Assembly: GCA_041521345.1 (NCBI GenBank)
Contig: JBGOHB010000001.1
Source: Virgibacillus_N oceani_A
Lineage (GTDB): Bacteria > Bacillota > Bacilli > Bacillales > Amphibacillaceae
DNA length: 64,000 nucleotides
Reading direction: 5' to 3' (one strand)
Part shown: in pieces, positions 52,142-61,014 of the stretch
Layout of the letters: each line of letters begins with the position of its first letter
Position numbering within the stretch: the first letter of the stretch is position 1
Notes under the pieces: model-generated
The model's database searches: none
What the model saw: only the letters and a program-made list of their open reading frames with translations
Told to the model about the DNA's origin: nothing
Translations under genes and position numbers: made by a program

Positions 52142-52340
52142 ACAGCGGGACGGTTCTTCTATTGTATTTTCCAGGAAATTTCCTGAAACTGGAGGGTTTT
52201 CTCCATGTTTCTTCCAAAAGTTCTCTCATTATAAGCGAATTTTTGTTATAATAGATAATTAATACAACCAGATTTTCATTTTGTCTGCGGAATCATAGTC
52301 CATGATCCATTAAACGTAAAATCTAAAGGAGGGTTTTATC

Positions 52341-52853
52341 ATGAAAGTCGGAATAGCTATTTTCCCATCAAAATATGTTCAGGATGAAGCAAATTCGTAT
52401 AGAAAGCGTTACGATCCTCACTATGCATTAATTCCGCCACACATAACATTAAAAGAATCATTTGACGCAGATGATGAACTTATCGAAGAAATAACAGCAG
52501 AACTTAAAAATATTGCCAATGAGGTAGAACCTTTTACAATTAATGTAAATAAAGTGAGTACTTTTGCACCAGTAACAAATACAATTTATTTAAAAGTGGA
52601 ACCGATTCAGGTGTTACAGGATCTATCTGAGCGGTTACAGGAAGGTATATTCCCAAAAAATCAGGAGCATTCGTTTGTTCCGCACATTACCATCGCTCAA
52701 AAATTGTCACATGATGAATATTCCGATGTATTTGGCCAATTAAAAATGAAAAATATCCAATTTGAAGATACAGTTGACCGTTTTCAATTATTATATCAAT
52801 TGGATAATGGCTCATGGACTGTACATGAAACATTCGTATTTGGAAAGGAATAA
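52341..52853 (+). CDS. yjcG: YjcG, 2H phosphoesterase (RNA ligase/cyclic phosphodiesterase-like)
   Basis: A 170-residue protein with the two H-x-T/S-x motifs of the 2H superfamily: PPHITLKE (~33-40) and VPHITIAQ (~114-121). Starts after AAAGGAGGG. The family processes 2',5'- or cyclic phosphates; the physiological role in Bacillus is unknown. Followed after 2 bases by yjcF. Confidence 0.9.
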   Translation: MKVGIAIFPSKYVQDEANSYRKRYDPHYALIPPHITLKESFDADDELIEEITAELKNIANEVEPFTINVNKVSTFAPVTNTIYLKVEPIQVLQDLSERLQEGIFPKNQEHSFVPHITIAQKLSHDEYSDVFGQLKMKNIQFEDTVDRFQLLYQLDNGSWTVHETFVFGKE

Positions 52854-52855
52854 AT

Positions 52856-53281
52856 GTGAATATAACAGTTGCAAATACAAGACAGCAAATTGATGATGCT
52901 TATCATGTCCGTATGACTGTCTTCGTAGAGGAACAAAAAGTTCCTCCCGAAGAAGAAATTGATGAACATGATAAGACAGCCATTCACTTTGTTGGATATG
53001 AAGCCGGAGACACCCCGGTTGCGGCCAGCCGGCTCAGGTTTGCCGGTGAGTATGGAAAATTGGAACGGATTTGTGTGATGAAAGAGTATAGAGGTAAACA
53101 CTTTGGACAGCAAATGATTCATGCGATGGAAGAAATGATACGCACAAAAGGTTATAAGAAAGCAAAACTCAACGCGCAGACACATGCGGAGGATTTTTAC
53201 AGTCAGCTCGGATACCAAACCATTTCTGGTGAATTTATGGATGCTGGAATCCCGCATGTTACGATGATTAAAGAATTATAA
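52856..53281 (+). CDS. yjcF: YjcF, GNAT-family N-acetyltransferase
   Basis: A 141-residue GNAT protein: the FVEEQKVPPEEEIDEHD strand, the acetyl-CoA loop RICVMKEYRGKHFGQQMI (~79-95) and the C-terminal FYSQLGYQ. Starts with GTG 2 bases after yjcG, so translation is probably coupled. The acceptor is not known. Confidence 0.9.
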   Translation: MNITVANTRQQIDDAYHVRMTVFVEEQKVPPEEEIDEHDKTAIHFVGYEAGDTPVAASRLRFAGEYGKLERICVMKEYRGKHFGQQMIHAMEEMIRTKGYKKAKLNAQTHAEDFYSQLGYQTISGEFMDAGIPHVTMIKEL

Positions 53282-53298
53282 TATTTTGATTGGCTTCG

Positions 53299-53335
53299 AA
53301 ACCTCTTCCCATTATTAGGGTGAAGAGGTTTTTCC
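53299..53335 (+). terminator. Terminator of the yjcHGF unit
   Basis: A 10-bp stem, aaacctcttc (53299-53308) with gaagaggttt (53322-53331), then tttcc. It lies 18 bases after yjcF. Confidence 0.87.
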
Positions 53336-53422
53336 TATTTTCATCTTGGTATTAGTGAAATCATGAATTGTATTGCCTTTAGCGGTTAAACTAAGAGCTG
53401 ACCGTTAAAAGGAGCTGATACT

Positions 53423-54127
53423 GTGACAGGTTATTTATCCATGCTTGCCGATACTTTATTTGGCTTCGTTGCCCTATTCGCACTCGCTAAAATACTAGGT
53501 AAAACACAAATTAACCAAATCACGCCTTTTGATTTTATTTCTGCGTTAATTCTTGGTGAACTTGTCGGAAACGCTTTGTTTGATGAAAAGGCAGGGATCC
53601 CGGAAATTGCTTTTGTTGTATCTCTTTGGGGAGGGTTATTATACTTAACTGAAATCATTACCCAGAAATATAAACGTACCCGTAAATTACTGGAAGGCAG
53701 TCCTGACATTGTCATTTATAATGGAAAACTCATTCGTGACGTCATGAAAAAAAATAATCTTGATGTAAATCAGCTGCAGCTCCTGTTGAGAGCGAAGGAT
53801 ATCTTTTCATTGGAAGAGGTGGAGTATGCATTTTTGGAAACAAATGGTACCGTCTCTGTTTTAAAAAAATCCCCATTTCAAACACCAACAAAGAGTGACA
53901 TGAAGATTTCTCCGGAAGAAGTTAATTTATCCACCACATTGATTAATGACGGCGAAGTTATTTATGATAATTTGAAGGAAAAGAACCTTACAGAGGAATG
54001 GCTTATAGAACAGCTGAAAAAACAAGATTTTGATAATGTGGAAGATGTGTTTTATGCAGAATACAATAAAGGAAAAAAATTATTCATTTTGCCATTTGTT
54101 AATCGTAATCATCAAAAGTTTGAATAA
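53423..54127 (+). CDS. DUF421/YetF-family membrane protein
   Basis: A 234-residue protein with three N-terminal membrane helices (KILGKTQINQITPFDFISALILGEL is typical), then a cytoplasmic two-domain part with SPDIVIYNGKLIRDVMKKNNLDVNQLQLLLRAKDIFSLEEVEYAFLETNGTVSVLKK. GTG start after AAAAGGAG. B. subtilis has several paralogues (YetF, YrbG, YdfR, YkjA, YcaP), some with roles in spore membrane or germination. The function of this one is not decided. Confidence 0.88.
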   Translation: MTGYLSMLADTLFGFVALFALAKILGKTQINQITPFDFISALILGELVGNALFDEKAGIPEIAFVVSLWGGLLYLTEIITQKYKRTRKLLEGSPDIVIYNGKLIRDVMKKNNLDVNQLQLLLRAKDIFSLEEVEYAFLETNGTVSVLKKSPFQTPTKSDMKISPEEVNLSTTLINDGEVIYDNLKEKNLTEEWLIEQLKKQDFDNVEDVFYAEYNKGKKLFILPFVNRNHQKFE

Positions 54128-54180
54128 TTGAGGATGCATAACCTCTCGCTACTGAAAAGTGATGCCAGAGTTTTTTCTAA

Positions 54181-54435
54181 CTATATTTTTTCATTGAAAT
54201 ATTTCCCTTTTCCTTTCCACCTCATATCGACTTCCTTCTGTCCAAAAGGCTTTGGCTTGGAAGTTTTTTGATATGTGTAATTTATACGATCGTATTCACT
54301 GGATAATTTTTGATGCTTTTCCTCAAGGATGACGTGAAAAGGCCCTTCAATAAAATATGGATTCAGCCTTTGCTTTGTAATTCGATTTTGATAATTTATA
54401 TAGGTATGATGTTCGATTGGCAAAATATAGCCCAT
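54181..54435 (-). CDS. Conserved-looking Bacillaceae hypothetical protein
   Basis: An 84-residue basic protein beginning MGYILPIEHHTYINYQNRI, with a Tyr/Lys-rich remainder and no membrane helix. The start has GGGGGG 7 bases upstream. Short proteins with an N-terminal MGYILP...Y.Y motif occur in Bacillaceae, as I recall, without known function. The gap 54436-54959 holds no gene I can support. Confidence 0.6.
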   Translation of the reverse strand: MGYILPIEHHTYINYQNRITKQRLNPYFIEGPFHVILEEKHQKLSSEYDRINYTYQKTSKPKPFGQKEVDMRWKGKGKYFNEKI

Positions 54436-54959
54436 GTCGGTTCCCCCCCATGTTCTATTGGAAAATATATATACTCACTACCTATATATACCCCCATTAA
54501 TGAAAATTTAATCTTTTTTATATAAGTTTTTTATTATTAAAGTATGAATGAATATTTAAATTGGATCCGATGGTTTACAAATGAAAAGATTTGTGGAAGA
54601 ACTAAGGGAGATTTGTGTGACGATTAAGAATTCTAAATGGAATAGTGCGGAACTTTTGTGCAATACAAAAACATTTTTCTGTTATACTCCCCCTCAGCAT
54701 CATGTATTGATTCTCCCGACATAGTTTTTTCAGCGATTTCCATCCTTTATCCATATATTAAAAGAAAATGTCTAACTATTTTTATAATATGTATTTATAA
54801 TCAATCTGAAGTGGACATTTCTACACCAATACCTAGTATAGAAAGTTCCTCCTTAATCAAAATAATAAAATTCCACAAATGATTTAAGGCACATGTCGCT
54901 CCCTTTAGAGAAAATGTGAATACAATAATTTTAGATCACAGTAAGAGGGAGGGAATAAA

Positions 54960-55271
54960 ATGAGTAAAAGGAAAAAAAGACTTTTTGATGAAGATGGAAA
55001 TCAAAGTTTTTCCATATCAAGATCCGATTCGGATTCAAAGTCTGATGCAGATTCTAAAGCGGATGTCGATTTCGAAAGTGATCTCAAGTCAGAAAACGAA
55101 AACGATAATGAAAACGAATTAAAAAACAGAAATCGCAGCACAAGTATTGCCAAAGTAGTAGACAGTGGAAATTCTTATGTAGATATTGAAGTTGATTCCG
55201 ACTCCAATTCACGCGTCCGTTCAAAAGCAAGGTCGGATCAAGAGCAAGAGCAAGAACAGGAATTCGATTGA
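54960..55271 (+). CDS. Acidic Ser/Asp-rich low-complexity protein, probable spore-coat component
   Basis: A 103-residue protein starting after GAGGGAGGG. A basic N-terminus (KRKKR) leads to a Ser-Asp repeat (SRSDSDSKSDADSKADVDFESD), an Asn/Glu part, and a short ordered piece (SIAKVVDSGNSYVDIEVDSDS), and it ends in EQEQEQEFD. It heads a group of small proteins beside cotZ and cotO, so a coat or crust role is inferred. Confidence 0.65.
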   Translation: MSKRKKRLFDEDGNQSFSISRSDSDSKSDADSKADVDFESDLKSENENDNENELKNRNRSTSIAKVVDSGNSYVDIEVDSDSNSRVRSKARSDQEQEQEQEFD

Positions 55272-55292
55272 TAAATGGGCTGATGAATATTC

Positions 55293-55317
55293 GAAGTGGG
55301 AAATTCCATCCCACTTC
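55293..55317 (+). terminator. Hairpin between the two small coat-like genes
   Basis: A perfect 9-bp stem, gaagtggga with tcccacttc and a 7-base loop, 22 bases after the first gene. There is no T-run, so it may reduce rather than end transcription into the next gene. Confidence 0.55.
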
Positions 55318-55344
55318 AATATAAATTAGAGGGGGTAGTATGTT

Positions 55345-55662
55345 ATGGAAGGTTTAAAGGATAATTTGTACTCATTGGAAAAGTTTAGAAATATGTTATC
55401 ATCTGAAATGGAAGCAAATAAATCTTTAGTTCGTGAAAGCGGAAACTCTGATGTAGATGTAAGTGTTAAAGTTGATACTACACCAATTGCCTTTGCTATG
55501 CTGTGTTCATTATTAGCAACGAAACAAATTTCAAACGAAGAATTTGAGTCTGCGGTTCGGAAATTAGAAGAACTCACAAATCATAAGACACACCAGTCGA
55601 TAATAGAAGATAACGATGTGACAAAAGCTAAACTTTATCGTGAAAAAAGACGGCGAAGGTAA
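55345..55662 (+). CDS. Small helical protein, probable spore-coat component
   Basis: A 105-residue mostly helical protein with a GAGGGGG ribosome-binding site. It has a central hydrophobic piece (TPIAFAMLCSLLATKQISNEEF), a short Ser/Asp-Val stretch (NSDVDVSVKVDTT) like that in its upstream neighbour, and a basic C-terminus (REKRRRR). I do not recognise the family. Placement in the coat cluster suggests a related role. Confidence 0.6.
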   Translation: MEGLKDNLYSLEKFRNMLSSEMEANKSLVRESGNSDVDVSVKVDTTPIAFAMLCSLLATKQISNEEFESAVRKLEELTNHKTHQSIIEDNDVTKAKLYREKRRRR

Positions 55663-55723
55663 TTATCATTTTATACCTTCTCCGTTCTGTTTAGAATCAC
55701 GTTCCCTAATCTCGCCTCAAAAT

Positions 55724-55755
55724 AAAAAGCAGCCTAACTTGCAGCTGCTTTAAAA
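55724..55755. terminator. Bidirectional terminator between convergent small genes
   Basis: Stem aaaagcagc (55725-55733) with gctgcttt (55744-55751), flanked by A- and T-rich runs, between the rightward gene ending at 55662 and the leftward gene ending at 55765. Confidence 0.7.
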
Positions 55756-55764
55756 TAATTCATG

Positions 55765-55992
55765 TTATATCCACGAAAATGGTCTTTTGTCATCTTCATC
55801 TTTTCCCTTTTCGTCACTGCTTTCTAAATCAAAGCTGGAGCTTGATGATTCACTTTCTTCATCTCGTCTCTCTCCCGGAAAACCAAAAAGCAGGTGACGC
55901 GGCGGCCGGCGACGTTCCGGTGTGTCTAAAACAACATTATCTGCTTTAATAACAAGGTCTTTTACATGAATAACTTGTTTTTTATCAGACAT
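55765..55992 (-). CDS. Small acidic-tail protein, probable spore-coat component
   Basis: A 75-residue protein: an ordered N-terminus (VIHVKDLVIKADNVVLDTPERRRPPRHLLFGFPG) followed by a Ser/Asp/Glu low-complexity tail (ESESSSSSFDLESSDEKGKDEDD) and FSWI at the end. Arg-Pro and Ser-Asp composition fits coat or crust proteins. I do not recognise a named family. Confidence 0.62.
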   Translation of the reverse strand: MSDKKQVIHVKDLVIKADNVVLDTPERRRPPRHLLFGFPGERRDEESESSSSSFDLESSDEKGKDEDDKRPFSWI

Positions 55993-56114
55993 GAATGAAT
56001 CACTCCCATATAATTTTTATCGTTTATAGTCTATGTGAAATTATTTATTTCGATATGGTCATCAGCCCTGAATTTTTCAAAAAATTATACAGGTAACTTA
56101 TTATGTATGCCTAC

Positions 56115-56141
56115 ACAAACATGGTACACGAACATACTCTA
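56115..56141 (+). promoter_or_regulatory. Sigma-K-type promoter of the CotY/Z gene
   Basis: AC at 56115-56116, a 16-base spacer, then CATACTCTA (56133-56141), which fits CATANNNTA. The start codon is 45 bases further on. Confidence 0.62.
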
Positions 56142-56185
56142 TTAGAGACAACTAAGTCAATACAACTTGAAGGGAGTAATAATTC

Positions 56186-56644
56186 ATGGGGTGTGGAAAA
56201 GAGCATGGCACTGGACATTGTGTATGTGATATTCTAAGAGAAATTTCTGATGCGCAGCATGATGTAGTAGAAAATTGCTGTGATACCAGCTGTGAACAGT
56301 CCATCAGTGATTTACTGGGAGAGACTGATGCAGCAAACGGATTGGATACTGTACCGGTAATTCTTTATTGTAAAGGGGACTGCAAGCCATTTAAAGGATT
56401 TGGCGCACTTCCGGGTCATATTGGTGATATCATGGGCAGCTTCTTCTTCCGTGTCAAAAAAGTAGATGATGATTGCTGTGCAGTGGTTGAACTATTGAGA
56501 GACCCTAAAGATGACAAGAGAGATCCGAAAAGCCCTGCGGATCAGGATACAAAGCCATTACGCGCTACTGGAATCTGTATGACCGTGGACTTAGACTGCT
56601 TCTGTCACGTAACATGTCTGCCAGCTATAAATGCAATCAACTAG
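56186..56644 (+). CDS. cotZ: Spore coat/crust protein of the CotY/CotZ family
   Basis: A 152-residue cysteine-rich protein with the CotY/CotZ layout: CVCDILREISDAQHDV...CCDTSCEQSISDLLG near the N-terminus, a middle with VILYCKGDCKPFKGFG and FFRVKKVDDDCCAVVELL, and a C-terminal GICMTVDLDCFCHVTCLPAI. CotY/CotZ form disulfide-linked lattices in the outermost spore layer. Starts after AAGGGAG, preceded by a sigma-K-type promoter. Confidence 0.92.
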   Translation: MGCGKEHGTGHCVCDILREISDAQHDVVENCCDTSCEQSISDLLGETDAANGLDTVPVILYCKGDCKPFKGFGALPGHIGDIMGSFFFRVKKVDDDCCAVVELLRDPKDDKRDPKSPADQDTKPLRATGICMTVDLDCFCHVTCLPAINAIN

Positions 56645-56734
56645 TTCTAGTCCTTTAGAAATGAAACCTCTCACTATTCATATATCATGAAAGGATTGGT
56701 TTCACTAAATTAAGCAGTATATCGCAGTTTATTA

Positions 56735-56766
56735 AAACACCATGGAATATAATTTCCATGGTGTTT
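56735..56766. terminator. Bidirectional terminator between cotZ and cotO
   Basis: A stem of about 12 bp, aaacaccatggaa with ttccatggtgttt, and a 6-base loop, between two convergent genes. Confidence 0.85.
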
Positions 56767-56769
56767 ACT

Positions 56770-57258
56770 TCAATTCTTAGAAAAACCTAGAAGTTTTATG
56801 TTTTTTATTTCATTTATAGCGATTTTCACAGTTCTCGCTCTATTTCCAACCCGAATAAATACATGCTCTTCGTCTTTTTCTGCAATAATTCCTCGGTACG
56901 TTTTATGCTCCGTTTTAATTTCACATTTTTTTCTCGGAACGTAATCAGGCGTGTCTGCAAAATATTTTATTTTTTCCTCCAGCGTACGTTCATTAAACTG
57001 TTTTCGTTTATTTTCTTCTGCTGGATTATCCTCCTTCTCCTCATCTGATTCATCTTCCTCAAGCTCTACATTTTCTTCATTTTGACGCGCTTCTCTTTCT
57101 TCGTCAAAAAAGCTGCGGCTCCTCGAATAAATTCCGTTTTCACTGGCGAATGAATTTTTTTTAGTTCTATAACTATACTGCATCGAAGCTCGGGGGTGTT
57201 TATTATCAGGCTGTTGAATATATAGCATCGGATCCCTCGCATATTTTTTCTTTGCCAT
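56770..57258 (-). CDS. cotO: Spore coat protein of the CotO family
   Basis: A 162-residue protein: the N-terminal DPMLYIQQPDNKHPRASMQ motif of CotO, an acidic low-complexity middle (VELEEDESDEEKEDNPAEENK), and a C-terminal small-barrel-like segment (CEIKTEHKTYRGIIAEKDEEHVFIRVGNRARTVKIAINEIKNIKLLGF). CotO controls outer-coat assembly in B. subtilis, where it also lies near cotZ. The C-terminal segment resembles the LSm-like parts of the Mnx proteins. Confidence 0.82.
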   Translation of the reverse strand: MAKKKYARDPMLYIQQPDNKHPRASMQYSYRTKKNSFASENGIYSRSRSFFDEEREARQNEENVELEEDESDEEKEDNPAEENKRKQFNERTLEEKIKYFADTPDYVPRKKCEIKTEHKTYRGIIAEKDEEHVFIRVGNRARTVKIAINEIKNIKLLGFSKN

Positions 57259-57365
57259 TCATAATCTCTCCTTTACATGACGTCCTCCCTAAAGTATATG
57301 ACCCAAATTTATAAACGTTCAAAAGAGAAACAAAGGGACCGTTCTCCTGTTGCATTGTGCTTTTT

Positions 57366-57402
57366 TAAAGAAAAACGTTTCTTCTTTTACAGAAGAAACG
57401 CC
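57366..57402 (-). terminator. Terminator of mgtE
   Basis: Stem cgtttcttc (57376-57384) with gaagaaacg (57392-57400) and a T-run on the leftward transcript, 11 bases after the mgtE stop. Confidence 0.87.
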
Positions 57403-57410
57403 CGTGTCAA

Positions 57411-58793
57411 TCATATTAAAAATCTCATAAATGTGGTGGCCATACCAAAGTAAATCAGGATAGATATGATATCGTTAATTGTTGTGATGAACGGCCCTGA
57501 GGCAACAGCCGGGTCAATATTCAGGCGATCCATCAGCAGAGGGATAAGTGAGCCGGCCAAAGTAGCAACAATTAATGTTGCCAAAATCGAAAAACCGACA
57601 AGCAGACCTAAAAAGATATCTCCCTGCCATAAATAAATAACAAAGGTAATGACAATTCCGCAGACTGTTCCAGTGATAAGTCCGGTTCCTGCTTCTCTAA
57701 AAATCAGTCTTGTTTTACCCTGCTTCCCATAATCACCGGTCGCAATACCACGAACAGCCACAGCCAGTGCCTGCGTTCCCGTATTCCCTGCCATCCCGGC
57801 AATAAGCGGAATGAATATCGCCAATATAGCAACTTGACTAAGCGTCTCTTCAAAACGACCGATTAAACTGGCTGTCAGTATTCCTAAAAACAGCAAGATG
57901 ATCAACCATGGAAGTCTTTTTTTTGCGGAATTGAATGCATTATCATCTACCCGTTCTGTTTCTGTTACTGCAGCAAGCCTGGAATAATCCTCACTTGCCT
58001 CTTCTTCCATAACATCCAAAATATCATCAACCGTGATAATCCCCAGTAAATGATCCTGAAAATCAACAACTGGCAAAGCAAGAAAGTCATAATCCCGCAT
58101 CATCTGGGCAATCTCTTCCTGATCTTTCGCTACTGAAACGGCTATTATTTTTTCACTCATAATCTCTTCAATTAATGTATCTTCCTTTGCAATAATTAGA
58201 TCACGCAATGAGAGTACACCTACGAGCCGTCTTACTTCATCCAACACATATAAATAATAAATTGTTTCAGCGTCCGGTGCCTCTGCCTTCAAAAGCTGCA
58301 TTGTTTGACTGGCTGTCTGATTTTTATAGATAGCGACAAACTCGGTCGTCATTATGCTGCCGGCAGTTTTTTCTTCATAGTGAAGCAAATGTTTAATATC
58401 TTCTGCAGCTTCTTTGTCCATAATGGTCAGATAACTCGCTACCTTATCTTTATCCAGTTCGTTTAAGATATCAACCGCGTCATCCACTGCCATTTCCGCG
58501 AGTACCATGGAGGCAAACCTTGGATCCATTTCGGGGATAAACACTATTGTCTCTTCCAAATCCAGGCTTTCCATAATCTCTGACATTTCTTCAGGAGATA
58601 AATAAGTATATATTTGCAGGCGGTATCTTTTTTCCTGTTTTGAAAAAAATACCGCTTGATCATAGGGATGCATATCGAGAAAATCAACACGGAAATCTTC
58701 CATATTATCTTCTTCTAATGCACCATTTAATTTCACCCAATGTTTTTCATATTGTACTTCATAATTTTCATCATATTTGTTTGCTGGTTCCAT
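57411..58793 (-). CDS. mgtE: Magnesium transporter MgtE
   Basis: A 460-residue protein with the standard MgtE layout: N-terminal helical superhelix domain (~30-135), two CBS domains (~138-262), a connecting helix, and five membrane helices (~290-460) with the pore motif PLIAGMAGNTGTQALAVAVRGIA. It is a Mg2+-gated Mg2+ channel. Start ATG after GAGGGGGG. No M-box riboswitch is visible in the 205-base divergent gap to prpE. Confidence 0.95.
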   Translation of the reverse strand: MEPANKYDENYEVQYEKHWVKLNGALEEDNMEDFRVDFLDMHPYDQAVFFSKQEKRYRLQIYTYLSPEEMSEIMESLDLEETIVFIPEMDPRFASMVLAEMAVDDAVDILNELDKDKVASYLTIMDKEAAEDIKHLLHYEEKTAGSIMTTEFVAIYKNQTASQTMQLLKAEAPDAETIYYLYVLDEVRRLVGVLSLRDLIIAKEDTLIEEIMSEKIIAVSVAKDQEEIAQMMRDYDFLALPVVDFQDHLLGIITVDDILDVMEEEASEDYSRLAAVTETERVDDNAFNSAKKRLPWLIILLFLGILTASLIGRFEETLSQVAILAIFIPLIAGMAGNTGTQALAVAVRGIATGDYGKQGKTRLIFREAGTGLITGTVCGIVITFVIYLWQGDIFLGLLVGFSILATLIVATLAGSLIPLLMDRLNIDPAVASGPFITTINDIISILIYFGMATTFMRFLI

Positions 58794-58998
58794 GTCCTCT
58801 CACCCCCCTCGTCCTTTTCACCAAACAGTGCCTAAAGCTCATTCTATCACTTTTTTAACTGCCTTAGTATAGTAAATTCTCTGCTTCATGTCATATAAGC
58901 AGATTAAGTTGCGAGAAAACAGACAAGATATATAATATAAATAATCACGAACTTTACTTTATTTAACTCCATCACAGATGAAAGGGGTTTTCGCTGCA

Positions 58999-59739
58999 AT
59001 GAAAATAGACGTTATTGGAGATATTCATGGATGCCTAGATGAACTTCATGAACTGTTTCAACAATTAGGATACCACCGAACCTCTGACGGTTACACACAT
59101 AACGACCAAAGAACACTCGTTTTTCTTGGTGATATTACCGACAGGGGACCACATTCCATCGAGGTAATTCGTCTTGTCTATGATATGGTGATTGTCCACA
59201 AAAATGCATATTATGTACCTGGGAATCATTGCAATAAATTATACCGTTTTCTTCATGGAAACCCTGTCAAGGTGAACAATGGCTTGGAAACTACCGTGGC
59301 TGAATATGAAGAGCTGGAAGCAGGCGAGAAAAATACACTTCGCAAAAAATTCATGAAGCTATATGAACAGGCACCACTTTACCTGGAGCTCCCGGAAACA
59401 GCAGCCGTTATTGCTCATGCAGGCATAAAAGAATCATTCATCGGACGAACAGATAAAAGGGTAGAAACCTTCGTCCTCTATGGTGATATTACAGGAGAAA
59501 AACATACTGATGGACGGCCAGTACGGCGAGACTGGACCCAGCATTATAAAGGAAGCCAGTGGATAGTTTACGGTCATACCCCTGTCAAAAAACCAAGAAT
59601 ACTGAATAAAACGATTAATATTGATACAGGTTGTGTGTTTGGCAATACGTTGACAGCATTTCGTTTACCAGAAGAAGAAACCACCTCCGTACCATCCAAA
59701 CAGCCCTTTATCGCGGAAAAGTTTCCCCCCGTGGAATAG
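58999..59739 (+). CDS. prpE: PrpE, bis(5'-nucleosyl)-tetraphosphatase / phosphoesterase
   Basis: A 246-residue PPP-type phosphatase: GDIHGCLDEL (~7-16), GDITDRGPHS, PGNHCNKL, AHAGIK and GHTPV metal motifs. PrpE of B. subtilis hydrolyses Ap4A and acts in spore germination. The ATG at 58999 gives the conserved N-terminus MKIDVIGDIHG; an ATG at 58978 lacks a site. It heads away from mgtE. Confidence 0.92.
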   Translation: MKIDVIGDIHGCLDELHELFQQLGYHRTSDGYTHNDQRTLVFLGDITDRGPHSIEVIRLVYDMVIVHKNAYYVPGNHCNKLYRFLHGNPVKVNNGLETTVAEYEELEAGEKNTLRKKFMKLYEQAPLYLELPETAAVIAHAGIKESFIGRTDKRVETFVLYGDITGEKHTDGRPVRRDWTQHYKGSQWIVYGHTPVKKPRILNKTINIDTGCVFGNTLTAFRLPEEETTSVPSKQPFIAEKFPPVE

Positions 59740-60102
59740 AGTTAACGAATTAAATTCTGGCAATATTTTGATCAGAATAATAACAGCTACTTAACAACCA
59801 GGGCGAAATTACATTAGGTACTTTTTCAGAAGTCATTAGGATCTTTAGAACTGCTCTATGCGACGCTTCATGCATATCCAGAATTCGTCATGATTTATGG
59901 AACTACTCTCGAGGAGCTCTTCACACTAAAACATCCCGTTGAAGAATTCGATAAAGCGCCTCGAGGTCCTTTTCGCACAAATCAACCCGTTGAGGTATCG
60001 ATAAGACTTCTTCGTCATGTTACCTATAAACTTTTCCAGTCAGTGTTAAAACTCTTGTTCTCCTATTTACAACGTTTTGAGCTTTCAACAGCCATTATTT
60101 AG
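59740..60102. other. Intergenic stretch between prpE and yjbO
   Basis: About 360 bases. A 70-codon frame (59890-60102) with no ribosome-binding site or recognisable product is not called as a gene. No terminator is clear. Confidence 0.4.
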
Positions 60103-60987
60103 TTAGGGCTTTGATTTAATTACTTTTTCCATGTCATTTGGAAGCGATGATTCGAACCGAACAATATTCTTTGTGGCTGGATGCGGAAAACTAATTTCAT
60201 CACAGTGCAAGGCCTGCCTGTTCATTTGACCGGCTTTTCCACCGTAAAGCGTATCACCCAGGAGCGGATGGCCAAGATGGGAAAAATGAACACGTATCTG
60301 ATGCGTTCTGCCTGTTTCCAGTTGAACCTGGATAAGGGCACAATCAAAAAAATCCTGGATTACCTTATAATGAGTTACTGCGCTTTTTCCGTTTGCCGTG
60401 ACTGCTCTCTCTATAATGGATCCTTCTTCTCTTCCGATAGGCAGGTCGATCGTTCCTTCCTTTTCCGAAAGCCTGCCTTCAATAATAGCCTGATAACTCC
60501 GTTTAATCGATCCGGACTTTTGAAAGCCTGCCAAAATAGAATGGCTGTAGCGGTGCTTGGCAATCAGCATCAGACCGGAAGTATCCCGGTCCAGCCTGGT
60601 TACCGTATGTATGGTAAACGGGATTTGTTTTTTTTCATAATGGCCCAGAACTGCGTTGGCAACGGTTCCTGTTAGGTGCTGAAACGAAGGAATCACCGGA
60701 ATTCCCGGCTGTTTGTCAATGACAAGAATATCCATATCTTCATATACAATGTGAAGGTCAAGATCCTCCGGAAGCATGTGAGCACCTTTTTTCTCCGGGG
60801 GGAATTGTACATTCAATCTATCGCCCGAAGTTAACCGGTATCGTACCGTAACCGAAGATGCATTTACAGTAATATGACCGCCATCGAACTTGACCGCCTT
60901 TATTATTCGCTGGGAAAACCCGTGTACTGATTGTAAATAATCACGAATCATCATCCCGTCATGTGCTTTGTCTATAACCCATTCCAT
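60103..60987 (-). CDS. yjbO: YjbO, RluA/RluD-family pseudouridine synthase
   Basis: A 294-residue RluA-family enzyme: N-terminal S4-like part (~10-70), then the catalytic TRLDRDTSGLML (~130) with the essential Asp, KRSYQAII (~162) and RTHQIRVHFSHLGHPLLGDTLYGG (~226-249). It makes pseudouridine in RNA; the exact site is not decided by sequence. It lies 27 bases after ppnK in the leftward order yjbM-ppnK-yjbO, as in B. subtilis. Confidence 0.93.
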   Translation of the reverse strand: MEWVIDKAHDGMMIRDYLQSVHGFSQRIIKAVKFDGGHITVNASSVTVRYRLTSGDRLNVQFPPEKKGAHMLPEDLDLHIVYEDMDILVIDKQPGIPVIPSFQHLTGTVANAVLGHYEKKQIPFTIHTVTRLDRDTSGLMLIAKHRYSHSILAGFQKSGSIKRSYQAIIEGRLSEKEGTIDLPIGREEGSIIERAVTANGKSAVTHYKVIQDFFDCALIQVQLETGRTHQIRVHFSHLGHPLLGDTLYGGKAGQMNRQALHCDEISFPHPATKNIVRFESSLPNDMEKVIKSKP

Positions 60988-61014
60988 AACTTTTCCTGCA
61001 CTTTCTTCTGATGT

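Noticed and set aside
58794..58998. Possible M-box riboswitch before mgtE
   Set aside because: The gap is only ~205 bases shared with a divergent gene, and none of the conserved M-box helices could be traced.
59890..60102. 70-codon ORF between prpE and yjbO
   Set aside because: No ribosome-binding site, no recognisable product, and it ends exactly at the next gene's stop region; most likely a chance frame.
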